Position numbers and translations under genes: made by a program. The notes beneath the pieces are model-generated. The model did not search any database and had not been told where the DNA came from. It saw only the letters and a program-made list of their open reading frames with translations. A stretch of DNA of 64,000 nucleotides, taken from contig JAJKFL010000007.1 in assembly GCA_021186555.1 (NCBI GenBank), forward strand, positions 27,516,677 to 27,580,676, read 5' to 3'. Numbering within the stretch: position 1 is the first letter of the stretch; each line of letters starts with the position of its first letter. Shown here in pieces: positions 43,495 through 53,750 of the stretch. The stretch is from Reticulitermes speratus. Taxonomy: Eukaryota; Arthropoda; Insecta; Blattodea; Rhinotermitidae.

Positions 43495-44614
43495 CTGAAT
43501 GGATATAATTTTAGATTGCATTATGATCTAAAAATTAATTTGAAACAAATTTCGTTACTGCAAAGAGAATATGGTTGCTTTTGTTTGAGCGAGTCAGATA
43601 AGACACGTAGAACGTAAATTGGTATAAAAGGAATGTAAGCAAAATGTAATGACAAAGCTGAACATAAAACGGTGGTAATGCCTTGTTCATACGTTATACC
43701 GCCATCACTCTATCTTCTGGTGCCCATATGTGGTATATATCATCTGCATATCAGATGTATCCTATATCTGCTTTCTTCTGGGATTAGTTGATATATTACT
43801 TTCACACAGATACATCGCTATATGGCGATGACAGATTAAAGAGTTTGATTCGTCATAACAGAGTGAATCTCGTTAAAGAAATGAGACGTCAAGAGACCCC
43901 GGTAACCCTTACACACTTGTGCATTGTAACTGTACACAGTTTGGTTCATGAATCCATTGGTAGGCCCTTCTTTTCTTCAAATATATTACAGATTCTGAGA
44001 GAATGACGAAAAATAGACTCATGGGGATGTGGGACGTAGAGGGAATGAAAAATACCACAGTATATACATTGGAATATAGCTGCAAGCCTCCACTTACATC
44101 TCTTTTTTTTTCCCCCTTCTATAACTTTCGCTCGAAAACTTTGCTGACACCGGAGAATTTCCAATGCCGCTTCATGCCAGCCTTCCACCTACTTCTTCTT
44201 GCATGAAGTCATCAACTTTTTGTTATTTTCGCGAGGTCGTATCACAAGTCACGATTATCTTAGGGTATATTCACCCCCCACCCCCAAGCCTACTTGCCTC
44301 ATCTCTCTTCATCTCTGCCTGTCTATCTGCCTTGCTCTGACGAGTGATTTCTTTGTACAGGATGTTTCAATATTGGCTTTGTTTCATATTTTGCGTAAGG
44401 AACTCTATACTATTTGTTTCGTAGCTCATGAATTGCATTTTTCACAATAATTAATTTATATTCTTTAGAAGGCCCTACCCGGTTGTAGCATATACAAGAT
44501 GGTAATATTTATTTTCCATGGTTACGACTCGTGGATTGGTCTCTTACTAGGAGAAAACATACAGTGCCGTCGCATTTTATGTGCATCTGAAACATGCGAA
44601 TTTGAAATAGTGCG
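43495..44614. other. Unannotated stretch
   Basis: TACAGGATGTTTCAATATTGG at about 44356 resembles a mariner end but has no partner. Nothing else recognised. Confidence 0.45.
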
Positions 44615-44624
44615 ATATAAAAAT

Positions 44625-45079
44625 GTTACACATTTCTTAAACCAACAAATACACACTCTTTATTTATTATACAATACAATTTTTTTACAGTAAAATCAGT
44701 CCAACACGTTTCGGACCCCTATTTTTGGACCATCATCATGGACCCGTATCGTGAATTACACAAAATCACAAATCAACAAATAATGGTGTATATTAAAATT
44801 TAAGAGGTAAAATATAGACAACTTGTGATACACAATGGACCCACAAAAACAACTGAGAAAACCTACATTTTACCTCTTGAATATTAATATATACCATTAT
44901 TTGTTGATTTGTGATTTTGTGTAATTCACGATACGGGTCCCTGATGATGGTCCCAAAATAGGGGTCCGAAACGTGTTGGACTGATTTTACTGTAAAAAAT
45001 TGTATTGTATAATAAATAAGAAGTATGTATTTGTTAGTTTAAGAAATGTGTGATAGAATGAAAATGCACGGTATGAACA
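44625..45079 (+). mobile_element. P1 foldback element, 10-bp target duplication
   Basis: ATATAAAAAT at 44615-44624 and 45080-45089 bounds 455 bp. Long inverted arms run from AAACCAACAAATACACAC through the ribozymes to AATTACACAAAATCACAAAT. Tail AAATGCACGGTATGAAC at the right. The left arm ribozyme has A instead of C3 (44733-44739, minus), so only the right one has a full core. Confidence 0.88.
44941..44977 (+). ncRNA. Hammerhead ribozyme motif with GUU site (P1)
   Basis: CTGATGA 44941-44947, extra T, helix II of two plus three pairs with a U-U mismatch (GGUCCC / GGGGUCC), GAAA 44968-44971, C-GU-G, cleavage after GUU (44975-44977). Helix I is five pairs, GGUCC before the core with GGACU after GUU. 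Confidence 0.74.
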
Positions 45080-45391
45080 ATATAAAAATATTACTAAAGC
45101 ATCACTTTAAGGGCAAATTTTGAGATAAAGCGAAATTTTAAATTAACTTTTATTGTTTATTTATTAATATTGTCCTTAAGAATTAGTGTAAAATAAAGAA
45201 GACGCTACAATATTTGGATTTATGCGCTCCGAGAACACATCCCCACTAATTTATATTTATTCCTGTGGGAAAAATTAGTCTTGAATTATGCGAGGTCTTC
45301 AGGAACGCGTGCCTCGCGTAAAATTCAACCACACTCTAGTGACAACTCTTTGATGGTAATGTGATTAATAAGATAGCACGACGTTTGATAG

Positions 45392-45737
45392 TGTCGCCCT
45401 CGGTGGACTAATGGTTAGCGTGCTCGCCACTGGACCCAAGGTTCGCGTGTTCGATCCCGGCCGAGGTCGATGGATTTTTAAAGGGTGATAAAAATCCGTA
45501 GATTTACGGCATGTAAAAGAACCTTACGGGCATGAATTGAGATGCATGAATTCAGCCAAGTCTCCTGATTGACTGCTAGATGGCTCTGGCAGTCATATCA
45601 GGAAGAGTAGAAATTGCGCAGTCAGTGGACTGGTCACCCACTACGGAATGCACACTTCCAGACCAAGAAACCTCTGAAAAGAGGCCCTATGCTCCGCAAG
45701 GAGCGACAGAAAGTTAACTAAAGAACTAAAGAAACTA
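45392..45737 (+). mobile_element. SINE family D, 11-bp target duplication
   Basis: Head GTCGCCCTCGGTGGACTAAT, B box GTTCGATCCCGG near 45450, full family D body through CCTCTGAAAAGAGGCCC and GCAAGGAGCGACAGAAAG, then (AACTAAAG)n. ACGTTTGATAG at 45381-45391 and 45738-45748. Confidence 0.93.
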
Positions 45738-45748
45738 ACGTTTGATAG

Positions 45749-46164
45749 CATGACCTTTAGGGAATGCAGTTAGACGGTAGTTTACAGTACGTTATATAAT
45801 AATATTTGCTGTTTATACTGCTCATACGGTGTGATAGGTGGAACTGAGTGGAATTGGGTTGGTCGTGTAGTTTGGGTAGATGAGGCAAGGAATTCCTGCA
45901 GAATTTTTCGTGCGGAAACCTCTTAGAAGGCTGGAACTTCCGAAAAGCTGACGTCATGATAACATAGACATGGATATTAAGCCAATATGTATTCAGAAAA
46001 TGTGGTGGATTAGTCCGAATTATGTCCAGTGGTGGATATTTCTGTTAGGGGTGTTGAACTTTCGGTTTAGATTCAACCGATGTATTTCCTCTCAAGATAT
46101 TTCCCCATCCTGACGTGGTGAATTATTTCGAGACTGGGATTAACTTGCTGTATTTCTACTCCAT
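45749..46164. other. Unannotated stretch
   Basis: Nothing recognised. Confidence 0.45.
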
Positions 46165-46445
46165 ATAAAGGTAAAGCTATCCCTGTACAAACCTGGACAG
46201 GTTCTTAGGGTTTCAGGAGGTTGAGGTTCCCAGAATTTCTAGATAATCAGGACATGAAGGTGGCCAGCTTGTGAGCCCTATGCACCGGCCGCCTTTACCC
46301 CCTGGATATACCCCTGGTACTCATTTCTGTTAGAGGCTGTGTCGACCCCAGGGCCATATTTTGTCTGGAAGGATTAAGTCAATGAAAAATCACAATGACC
46401 CATCGGGAATCGAACCTGCGACCTTCCAGCTTGTAGCGCATCGCC
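46165..46445 (-). mobile_element. SINE family A
   Basis: Minus-strand copy: GTAGCGCATCGC head side near 46440, B box GGTTCGATTCCCG near 46415, GGTCGACACAGCCTCTAACA and CCTGTCCAGGTTTGTACAGG at the 3' end. Target duplication not found. Confidence 0.87.
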
Positions 46446-46879
46446 GCAAACAACTGTATATTTATCTCAATTAATAAATTGACTGCCTATGGACCACTAA
46501 TCTATTCGCAGGAGGTAGAGTGATTGTCTCTTCGCCACCATATTATCATTTGCTTATACAGCCGAATACCTACTGATACCACTGCACAGTCACTTTTCAG
46601 TTTATTTTCCTCTGCTCTTCCAGCCACGAACATTACCACTGCTAACACCTACCATTTGTGCGTGTATCTGATACATCACACGTGTACTTCACGCGTAATA
46701 AGAATACTGCTTGAAGCAGCTTCTCTCCTCCAATAATTACTAGCCATTTATAGACAAAGTTCAAGTACTTTCTATCCAATGCTCCCTGATTTCCGAAAGA
46801 GCATTGCTTTTTGGAAAATTTCCAGGCCTCGCCCTTTCGTTCTTCTGGCTAGTGCAACGTGTAGATGAAATTAATATGC
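46446..46879. other. Unannotated stretch
   Basis: Nothing recognised. Confidence 0.4.
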
Positions 46880-47041
46880 AATTTTGGTAGAATAATAATG
46901 ACAGGGGAAAATCGACGTGCTTGAAGATTAACCTGTACCAGTGCCACTCTGTCCACTACAAATCTCACGTATACTGACCTGGTGACGAATTTGAGCCTCC
47001 ACGTTGAGAGACCGATGAATAGACGCCTGAGACATGACACT
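46880..47041 (-). mobile_element. SINE family C, diverged 5' half
   Basis: Minus strand gives CATGTCTCAGGCGTCTATTC (A-box region), GTAGTGGACAGAGTGGCACT and CGATTTTCCCCTGTCATTAT. The B box is mutated. The 3' half is absent. Confidence 0.75.
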
Positions 47042-47049
47042 GTCCATTT

Positions 47050-47160
47050 TGAGACTAAGATTAACTTGAATTGTAGTTAAACCTTCAGTTCGTACCGCTC
47101 AGTAAACACTCTCCGTCTCGGTTGTAAACCCATTAAGTTACTGCAGTATGGGGAAATACA
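47050..47160 (+). repeat. Interspersed repeat family R, partial
   Basis: GACTAAGATTAACTTGAATT and TCAGTAAACACTCTCCGTCT match family R. It abuts SINE C. Confidence 0.5.
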
Positions 47161-47297
47161 TGAAGTACGTGAGAATGTAAGCGTGATGAAGATGATAATG
47201 TATTACTGTTGGAAAGATACTTAAAATTACTAGTAAAAATTATACCAACACATGCACTGTTTATTAAAACCTTAATAGTTTTAAAAAAAATCGGCCC

Positions 47298-47333
47298 TAG
47301 ATATGTTTCGGCCAGTTAACTGGCCATCCTCAG
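47298..47333 (-). ncRNA. Hammerhead motif, helix III closing pair lost
   Basis: Minus strand: CUGAGGA, extra U, helix II GGCCAGUUAACUGGCC, GAAA, then C-AUAU-C-UA. G16.2 is replaced by C, breaking the only helix III pair beyond A-U. Confidence 0.66.
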
Positions 47334-47612
47334 GGGCAACTTGCGTTTAAAGCACAATCACGTTCATAGGTTTTACATGAGGTGTGTGGTTGTTATATAA
47401 AATTTACAAAATAAACGGTGCAAAACTAGTGCAGTGTTTTATTCTATAATACAGTGTTCACGTCAGTGATATACAGTGCACCTTGGATGTGATTCCCTAC
47501 GACGAAAAACTTTGTTTTTTAAAACTTTATTGTTTTTTTTTAATTTTTTATAACAACCACACACCTCATGTAAAACCTATGAACGTGATTGTGCTTTAAA
47601 CGCTAGTTGCCC

Positions 47613-47648
47613 CTGAGGATGGCCAGTTAACTGGCCGAAACATATGTA
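47613..47648 (+). ncRNA. Hammerhead ribozyme motif, best-formed in window (P1)
   Basis: CTGAGGA 47613-47619, extra T, helix II GGCCAGTTAACTGGCC with up to eight possible pairs, less a minimal loop, GAAA 47637-47640, C-AUAU-G, GUA 47646-47648. Helix I: GCCC before the core and GGGC directly after GUA, four Watson-Crick pairs. Confidence 0.8.
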
Positions 47649-47862
47649 GGGCCGATATTTTTAAAATTATTAAGGTTTTAATAAACAGTGCATGTGTTGG
47701 TATAATTTTTACTAGTGATAATAAACATGAACGGTGATAATAATATTAAGTATACTTAAAATTTTTCTTTCGTATATCTTAACATACGCATTGGATTGAA
47801 TGTTGAGGTGTTTTAGACAAACAGTACTTGTTATTTTATACAGTGCAGGGCTTTGATATTCT

Positions 47863-48385
47863 TAGGCGCGTTGGCAAAATTGCGAAAGGCGACTATAAGC
47901 TTCGTCATGTCTGTCCGTCTGTCTATCCGCATGGAACAACTCGGCTCCCACTGGACGAATTTTCATGAAATTTGATGTTTGAGTATTTTCCGAAAATCTG
48001 CCGGAAAAATTAAAGTTTTATTAAAATCTGACAAGAATAACGGATACTTTACATGCAGATCTACGTACATTTATGATAATATCTCGCTGAATCTTTCTTA
48101 GAATGAGAAATAATTGGGACAAAACTTGTAGGGAAAATCAAAACACACGTTTTATGTTCAATAAATTTTTTCGAAAATTTTGCCGTGTATGAGACAATGT
48201 GGAAAAATATGGTACAGCCAGACAGGCCACAGATGACAATATAATACGGGGCATGCGTTTTGCATGCTGGATAACTAAGGCTACAGACACACACTCAGAA
48301 TACGTAATACTTATTGCTTTTCCACGGCAGCAATGATTTCGCGAAAGTGCTTCAGTGTTACGTTATACGTAAATTGCTTGCCTTC
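47863..48385 (+). repeat. Interspersed repeat family M, near-complete copy
   Basis: Same order of landmarks as 11946-12476: TTAGGCGCGTTGGCAAAATT, GCTTCGTCATGTCTGTCC, GACAGGCCACAGATGACA, GCATGCTGGATAACTAAGG and TTTTCCACGGCAGCAATG. No insertion. Confidence 0.85.
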
Positions 48386-48587
48386 TTTGTCTTTCTTCAC
48401 ACTACGCAGTAAATTCTGCCTAACCAGCCTCCCAGCCCACGCATATCAAGTGCTGCTTCCTCCACTGTAAAGTGGCAGGGGCGCTGTGCTGATCACTCAC
48501 GTCCATCCAGTTCCGACGTTTAAGGAACACCGGAGCAATACCTTCACAGAAAGCCAAGGTTCACAGTGAAAAGCAATGTCAGTCCTT

Positions 48588-48867
48588 AGGCCGTGGCATG
48601 GCTCAGGCGGTTAGTCGCCGGCCTCTCACCGTGGAGGCCCGGGTTCGATGCCAGGTCAGTCAATGTGGGATTTGTGGTGGACAAAGTGGCACTGGGACAG
48701 GTTATTCCCCGAGTACTTCGGTTTTCCCCTGTCAATTTCATTCCACCTGTGGTCCATTACTCGTAAAAACGAAAAAACTAATAATCTTCATCACAGGGTT
48801 GCACAATAAGCCTCAAGTCTGCGGTGCGTCCGTAGCATCTGCTGCGGGGCCCTTCACCACAAAAAAA
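48588..48867 (+). mobile_element. SINE family C, full length with 10-bp target duplication
   Basis: GGCCGTGGCATGGCTCAGG head, A box GGCTCAGGCGGTTAGTCGC, B box GGGTTCGATGCC near 48645, body as in 40953, seven-A tail. Exact GTCAGTCCTT at 48578-48587 and 48868-48877. Confidence 0.96.
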
Positions 48868-48877
48868 GTCAGTCCTT

Positions 48878-50114
48878 TACCCTGAAAGGTGAAATACGAG
48901 TAGACATCAGTAGCTATCGTCGCCAGTATCTTAAAGTGAAAAAAATAAATGACCGACTGCAGGAAAGCGAGAGTACCGAATTCCAAAAAGAACATTAAGT
49001 CTGATTACGAAATGTTCATCAAGCAATAGAGGTGTCCGACGTAATACGTTTGCAGGCTGTGATAGCTAGGAACCATTGCAGCTACGTATATTAAATTCTT
49101 TTTGAAGATATATTGTAAACAGTCTTGCAAATTCATAATAAATCTCTTTTCGGTTTAAAAAAAAGTTCAAATTTTGGGGGCGGAACGAAGTATTTGGGCA
49201 AGCCTGATACCTCTGCGTCGTTGAAATTATGCGAGTTCTGATTAAAATTAAGGACAGAAATGTTCACGTCACCAAGTCTAATTTGATTCCTTTTCCGTGG
49301 TACTCCTGAAGGGCCTATCCTTCCAACAGTGGGTCGCGGCACACGATGTGAGTATCTGTGTTAGAAAGTTTCTTTTCCAAATCACGTTTCCATGCCTCCG
49401 ATTTGAAATATGACTTCATGTTGATGTAGTCTGAAAGGAGGGGTTAGTAATCAAAGGCAAATAATCGAGGCATTTTGCTGGAAAGCGTAATGCAAACACG
49501 TGGCTTGGCGTGTTTGTGTAATGCACTGGATTAGCCTTTTATAAATATGGAGGGTTGGCATGCCTCCTGTTTCCAATAGAATGTGAATTATTATGTGCAT
49601 ACTCTAATTGTTTGAACGGATTAATTTGCTGAATAATCGACCGATTAATCGATTAAAAATTACTTTTGCAGCCTTACTTAAATCAATAACTATGCACAGT
49701 CCTATATATGTTACGTGCCGAATGAGTTTAAAGTGTCGAAATATTGGCCCATGCTATATATTTTTACCCTGACATAACTAGAACAAATAGGGAGACTCAC
49801 TTGAAATTTCGAGAACCCATGGGGGAGGTTATGAAGAGGGTGAGTTAGATATCCTCTGTGTCACTCTGTCGATGATGGGGTGTGTCGTGAAGGGACATAA
49901 AACAGAAGAATGTAAAAGTAAAGAGGAGGTACTCTACATTGTGGGGTAAGGCGTTGTTTCGTTGGGGAAGTATTAAGTTTATGCCTATCAGAAGTAGAAT
50001 GTGAATCCTGTTTTCTTAAAATGTCGCACTGGGGGTGGGTTGATGTACTTTATGCGAAGTTACTTTCTTTTTTTGGGGGGGGGGTGGTATTTCTTGTCAT
50101 ATGAATGATCTTAA
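48878..50114. other. Unannotated stretch
   Basis: A G run near 50075-50083. The 69-codon minus frame at 49133-49342 shows no domain. Nothing recognised. Confidence 0.5.
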
Positions 50115-50340
50115 GTTCGGTCCCAGGTCAAGTCCATGTGAGATTTGTGGTGGACAAAGTGGCACTGGGACAGGTTTTTCTCCGAGTTGTCGGTTTTCCC
50201 CTGTCGATTTCATTCCACTGGTGCTCCATTAATTGTAAAAATTGGTAAAAAAACTGCTCATCAATCTATCATCATCATTGGGGTTGCACAAAAAGCCTTA
50301 AGGCTGTGGTGCGAGGGCCCTTCATCCAGAAAAAAAAATG
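50115..50340 (+). mobile_element. SINE family C, 5'-truncated
   Basis: Begins in the B-box region (GTTCGGTCCCAGGTCAAGTC) and continues with TTTGTGGTGGACAAAGTGGC, CTCCATTAATTG, TTGGGGTTGCACAAAAAGCC and GAGGGCCCTTCATCC, then nine A. Confidence 0.9.
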
Positions 50341-50391
50341 GTCTTAATATGATAGTCTATCGAATGATAATACTTGTATATATCAAACGTA

Positions 50392-50570
50392 AAACTTCAC
50401 TTTATATTCACCGTGCATCTTTTTATAATTGATTATTTGTACCAACAAATGCACTAAGACAGTTTTTTCAGTTTTCTTTATTATAAGGATGCCCCCAATG
50501 GGGCTTCCTTATAATAAAGAAAACAGTGAAAAAACTGTCTTAGTGCATTTGTTGGTACAAATAATCAATC
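50392..50570 (-). mobile_element. P1 miniature foldback without ribozyme, 9-bp target duplication
   Basis: TCAAACGTA at 50383-50391 and 50571-50579 bounds 179 bp. Tail (left) TTCACCGTGCATCTTTTTAT. Near-perfect arms TGTACCAACAAATGCACTAA...TTAGTGCATTTGTTGGTACA continue through CAGTTTTCTTTATTATAAG. The centre, GATGCCCCCAATGGGGCTTCC, replaces the hammerhead. Confidence 0.88.
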
Positions 50571-50605
50571 TCAAACGTAGTAGTGTATTGTGTTTTATAT
50601 GAAGA

Positions 50606-50610
50606 GGAAT

Positions 50611-50641
<31 letters not shown>

Positions 50642-50642
50642 G
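50606..50642. repeat. (TTTC)n microsatellite
   Basis: Pure TTTC/TTCT repeat. Confidence 0.95.
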
Positions 50643-51947
50643 TCTTTAATAGTCGGACCTCTTCTACATACTCATTGTAGGTGTAGAGGGTTATTGTTGC
50701 AGGAAACCATGGGAATTCCGTCTGTGACATCATTCACAAACCAAACTGTATTGTCGTAAGGTGACAACCGCGTAACCTTGGTAACTCGGTCACCATTGCA
50801 ACCGGGTGTAACTCACTGAGTCAGTCATTGTCACACCACGAGCATGGTTTAAGGTAGATGTCTACGTAATCTCCCAGAAGATGCTTTGGACCTATGAAGT
50901 GGTTGCCAAGTTGTAGTCAAATAAACCAGAAAACGAAAAATTTTATTTCTCCAACTTATGCTTCGACTCCCAACTTCTTATCCAGTAACTTCAACAAAAG
51001 TTCAACTTTACTTTATCTCCATTTTATACCTTGGTGCTGTATATACTTTCTAACAGTAATTGTTCAATTCGTGTCTTGTTATCTCATTTTAAGCTTCATA
51101 TTCTTTGTACGTTGCTGTACTTCCGTTCAGAATCTTGCAGAATAGCTTCAACAGTATTCACCTACCACAATAATTAACTGAAATGCAATTAGGTATAATT
51201 AGTAATTAGGGTCACTATACATTCGTCTTCCTTGGACGGACTAAGGAGATGGGCCCACTATCATCAGGGGAGTGTTATACAACTTGAAATGTAGGCAGTA
51301 ACTAAGTTGTGAGGGTGAGATGATGTTGGTAGGGGGTGGGGTTATATGGGAGAGATGATGAACTACCTAGCCGCAGCATGCAGTGGTCCATGTGTTCTAT
51401 ACGGAAACTGGCACTTGGAGCTCAACAGGTTCTGAATATGTAATTATTATACAGCTTGGCATTACGCTGTTTGTTTTCGTAACAATACGCCATTGGTATT
51501 CACTTGTTTCGTGACGGGAAGCTTGGGTTAAGACTTCGTTAATTATACGTGATGAACCGTAGGCTGTGTTCTGGTTGGACACGAGACTTCTTCAACTCTG
51601 TGGAATTTCGTTTGATTGATTCTTAGTTTACTTAACGACACTACTAACACTAAACATGTAGCAATCAGTATACATAATTAAAATGGTTATTTATAGACGG
51701 TTGTGAAAAACGTTTAATTGTCCTGTAACAAGCCTATTTAATTGTGAGTTTGTGTTCTACGTATAAGATTTAAAGATATCACAGTGAATAAGTGTATTAA
51801 AATACATATGCATATTGCATTAAAACAATTTGTTATACAAAAAATAGCTTATTTGTGATTGACGGTTATTATTCACCTTAGGATATTCGAAGGTGAAAGT
51901 TTCTTAACAGCTCCGTGTATTGCAAGACTTGGTCTTGTCTTTGTATT
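50643..51947. other. Unannotated stretch
   Basis: GTAACCTTGGTAAC near 50773 is a nearly symmetric X-box-like palindrome. Nothing else recognised. Confidence 0.45.
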
Positions 51948-51958
51948 CCATAACTCCA

Positions 51959-52290
51959 TTCATTCATTCGTCTGTCTTACGACAGGTCCGTAGCCCCTTT
52001 CAAAGCGATTCTCCATAAGTTGCGATCTAGTGTTTCCTCTTTCAATTTCCAGTATCTTCTCTTTTCCTTAAGGTCATCCGGTAACTGCTTACGTCTTCTC
52101 CCTCGTCTTCCCGTTATTTCTCTCCTTCCTTCTATCTTTCCTTCAATCACGTGTTTCAGAAGGCAGTTTCTGCGCAAGATGTGACCAATCCAGTTAGCCT
52201 TTCTTCTTTTTATTGTATGTAGGATATTCCTCTCCTCCTTGACTCTGTGTAATATTTCATTTCTCACACGATCGGTCCAACTGATGTTCT
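51959..52290 (-). pseudogene. LINE L1 3' end, 5'-truncated, 11-bp target duplication
   Basis: Minus strand encodes MENISWTDRVRNEILHRVKE, NILHTIKRRKANWIGHILRR, CLLKHVIEGKIEGRREITG and RRRKQLPDDLKEKRRYWKL, the C-terminal tail of a non-LTR polyprotein, with one missing codon and a degraded end. Ends (left) with (TTCA)n, that is, a (TGAA)n tail. The exact duplication CCATAACTCCA lies at 51948-51958 and 52291-52301, so insertion was by target-primed reverse transcription with strong 5' truncation. Confidence 0.92.
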
Positions 52291-52301
52291 CCATAACTCC
52301 A

Positions 52302-52708
52302 GAGATAATCAAATAAAGGATTCATGTTTTCCCTTCTGCGCCTCTAATTATCAAATGGTGCAGAATCCAAATCCATAAGACTGTTTTCATGGGCCTGTTT
52401 TTCTCATAACATTCCACTGTCGACTGTCTGACCTTTGTGATCACAATGTCTGATTTGTCACAATATTCTCCCGCTAGACACAATTCACGACTAGATTTTA
52501 TTGTACTGTATTTTCCTTCTACGTTGATTCTTAAGTCGCTAACATTAAATACGTTACACAAATTAAAAAAAAAAGTGCGTCTGATATTTTTTGTCAAATG
52601 CTCCTCCGATATCCGAAACAGCATGGCTTTGAAGGTTTGCAGGCTTTGGATGCTTGTTCTTCTGGTGGAAGAAATATGCATATGAAGATGAGTAGGGAAC
52701 AAGTGTGG
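52302..52708. other. Unannotated stretch
   Basis: Nothing recognised. Confidence 0.45.
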
Positions 52709-52711
52709 AAT

Positions 52712-53343
52712 AAGGGCCGATTCACACTATGTGTCTCCGTTCCGTCAGAATGGCCTGTGTTCACACTGTCCATCGTGTTCAGTCACCTTCAAGTGAAGCA
52801 CGTGATAGTTTCGGGGGCTTGCGATTATTTTCATCAAATATGCAGCGGCATTATTTTTTGAAAAGACGATTGGCAGCAATGGCATTCATGTTATATGAAG
52901 AAGAGACAAATGCTGCTCTCAGTGATAAAAAGAAGCGTGTGTGGGTTCACAAGTGCTTCACAAGCAGAAGATCAGAAGGCGAATACTGGACTGTACACTC
53001 TGTCACTGTACTTACTTGACATGTCACATAATTCCTCACATTTACGCATCAATTTTATTAACTTTTCATCCATTTTGAAGACAAAGCAGACAGCACTCGT
53101 TGCAAGCAAACGCTCGAAGTGCAGTGCAGCAGACGGTAGACTGTTCACACTATCGCAATCGAGCAGGCACAGACAGGTCCGGAACGTTCCGTCACGTCAG
53201 TCATTCTCGCTCAGCGACGGAGACAGGACGGAGACGTTCCTGTCGTGTGAACAACTGCCTTTAATTACACATGAGGAAACTTTACTGAACGGTGACGTTC
53301 AGTGACGGAACGGAAACGTGACAGTTAGTGTGAATCGGCTCTT
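52712..53343 (+). mobile_element. PIF/Harbinger transposon derivative with transposase N-terminal relic
   Basis: A 632-bp element between AAT triplets (52709-52711, 53344-53346). Ends AAGGGCCGATTCACACTA and, reversed, AAGAGCCGATTCACACTA. One frame at about 52855-52975 reads RRLAAMAFMLYEEE then KKKRVWVHKCFTSRRSEGEY, which resembles the N-terminal region of Harbinger transposases (residues before the DDE nuclease). Another frame has a short LDMSHNSSHLRINF piece from further on. The nuclease core is deleted, so it is non-autonomous. Subterminal GTTCCGTCA-type motifs recur. Confidence 0.82.
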
Positions 53344-53349
53344 AATACG

Positions 53350-53430
53350 GACAAGGAAAACCCCGAAGTACTTGGAGAGAAGCCTGACCTAGTTACACTT
53401 TGTCCACCACAAATCTGACATGGACTGGCT
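53350..53430 (-). mobile_element. SINE family C fragment
   Basis: Minus strand: CAGTCCATGTCAGATTTGTGG, GGACAAAGTGTAACTAGG and CCAAGTACTTCGGGGTTTTC. About 80 bp remain. Confidence 0.7.
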
Positions 53431-53439
53431 TCTCCGGAT

Positions 53440-53660
53440 TATATTTAGAGATTCATTACTTACGCCGCAGTAAACACGCTGTTTCCCCATTGTTAAAATT
53501 ACGATCTTAATCCAGTACAAGGAAATAGCTGCTGTTTGTTTTGATAGTAATAAGTGAAACATAAGTAAGCTGTGTGGGAAGAAATGGGAGGTCCTCTTGT
53601 TACTAATGCACTTGGCACTATATAGTAACCACTGTTGGTTAAAGGATTGAAATGTGTTTA
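53440..53660 (+). repeat. Interspersed repeat family R
   Basis: GATTATATTTAGAGATTCATT, CCGCAGTAAACACGCTG and GTAACCACTGTTGGTTAAAGG follow family R order. Confidence 0.5.
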
Positions 53661-53750
53661 TCTTCATTCGACTAAGAGTACGAAGTTGGTGGCTGTGCGA
53701 ACTTGTGAGGTGGTAATGACAGTAGTATCGGTGAGTGTGAGGTCACATAA

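Larger units (their letters stand above)
47229..47751 (+). mobile_element. P1 foldback element, two hammerhead arms, 12-bp target duplication
   Basis: ATACTTAAAATT at 47217-47228 and 47752-47763 bounds 523 bp. Arms run from ACTAGTAAAAATTATACCAA inward through the ribozymes and on to AACAACCACACACCTCATG. The tail after the right arm is GATAATAAACATGAACGGTG. The 150-bp loop has no recognised content. Confidence 0.9.
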
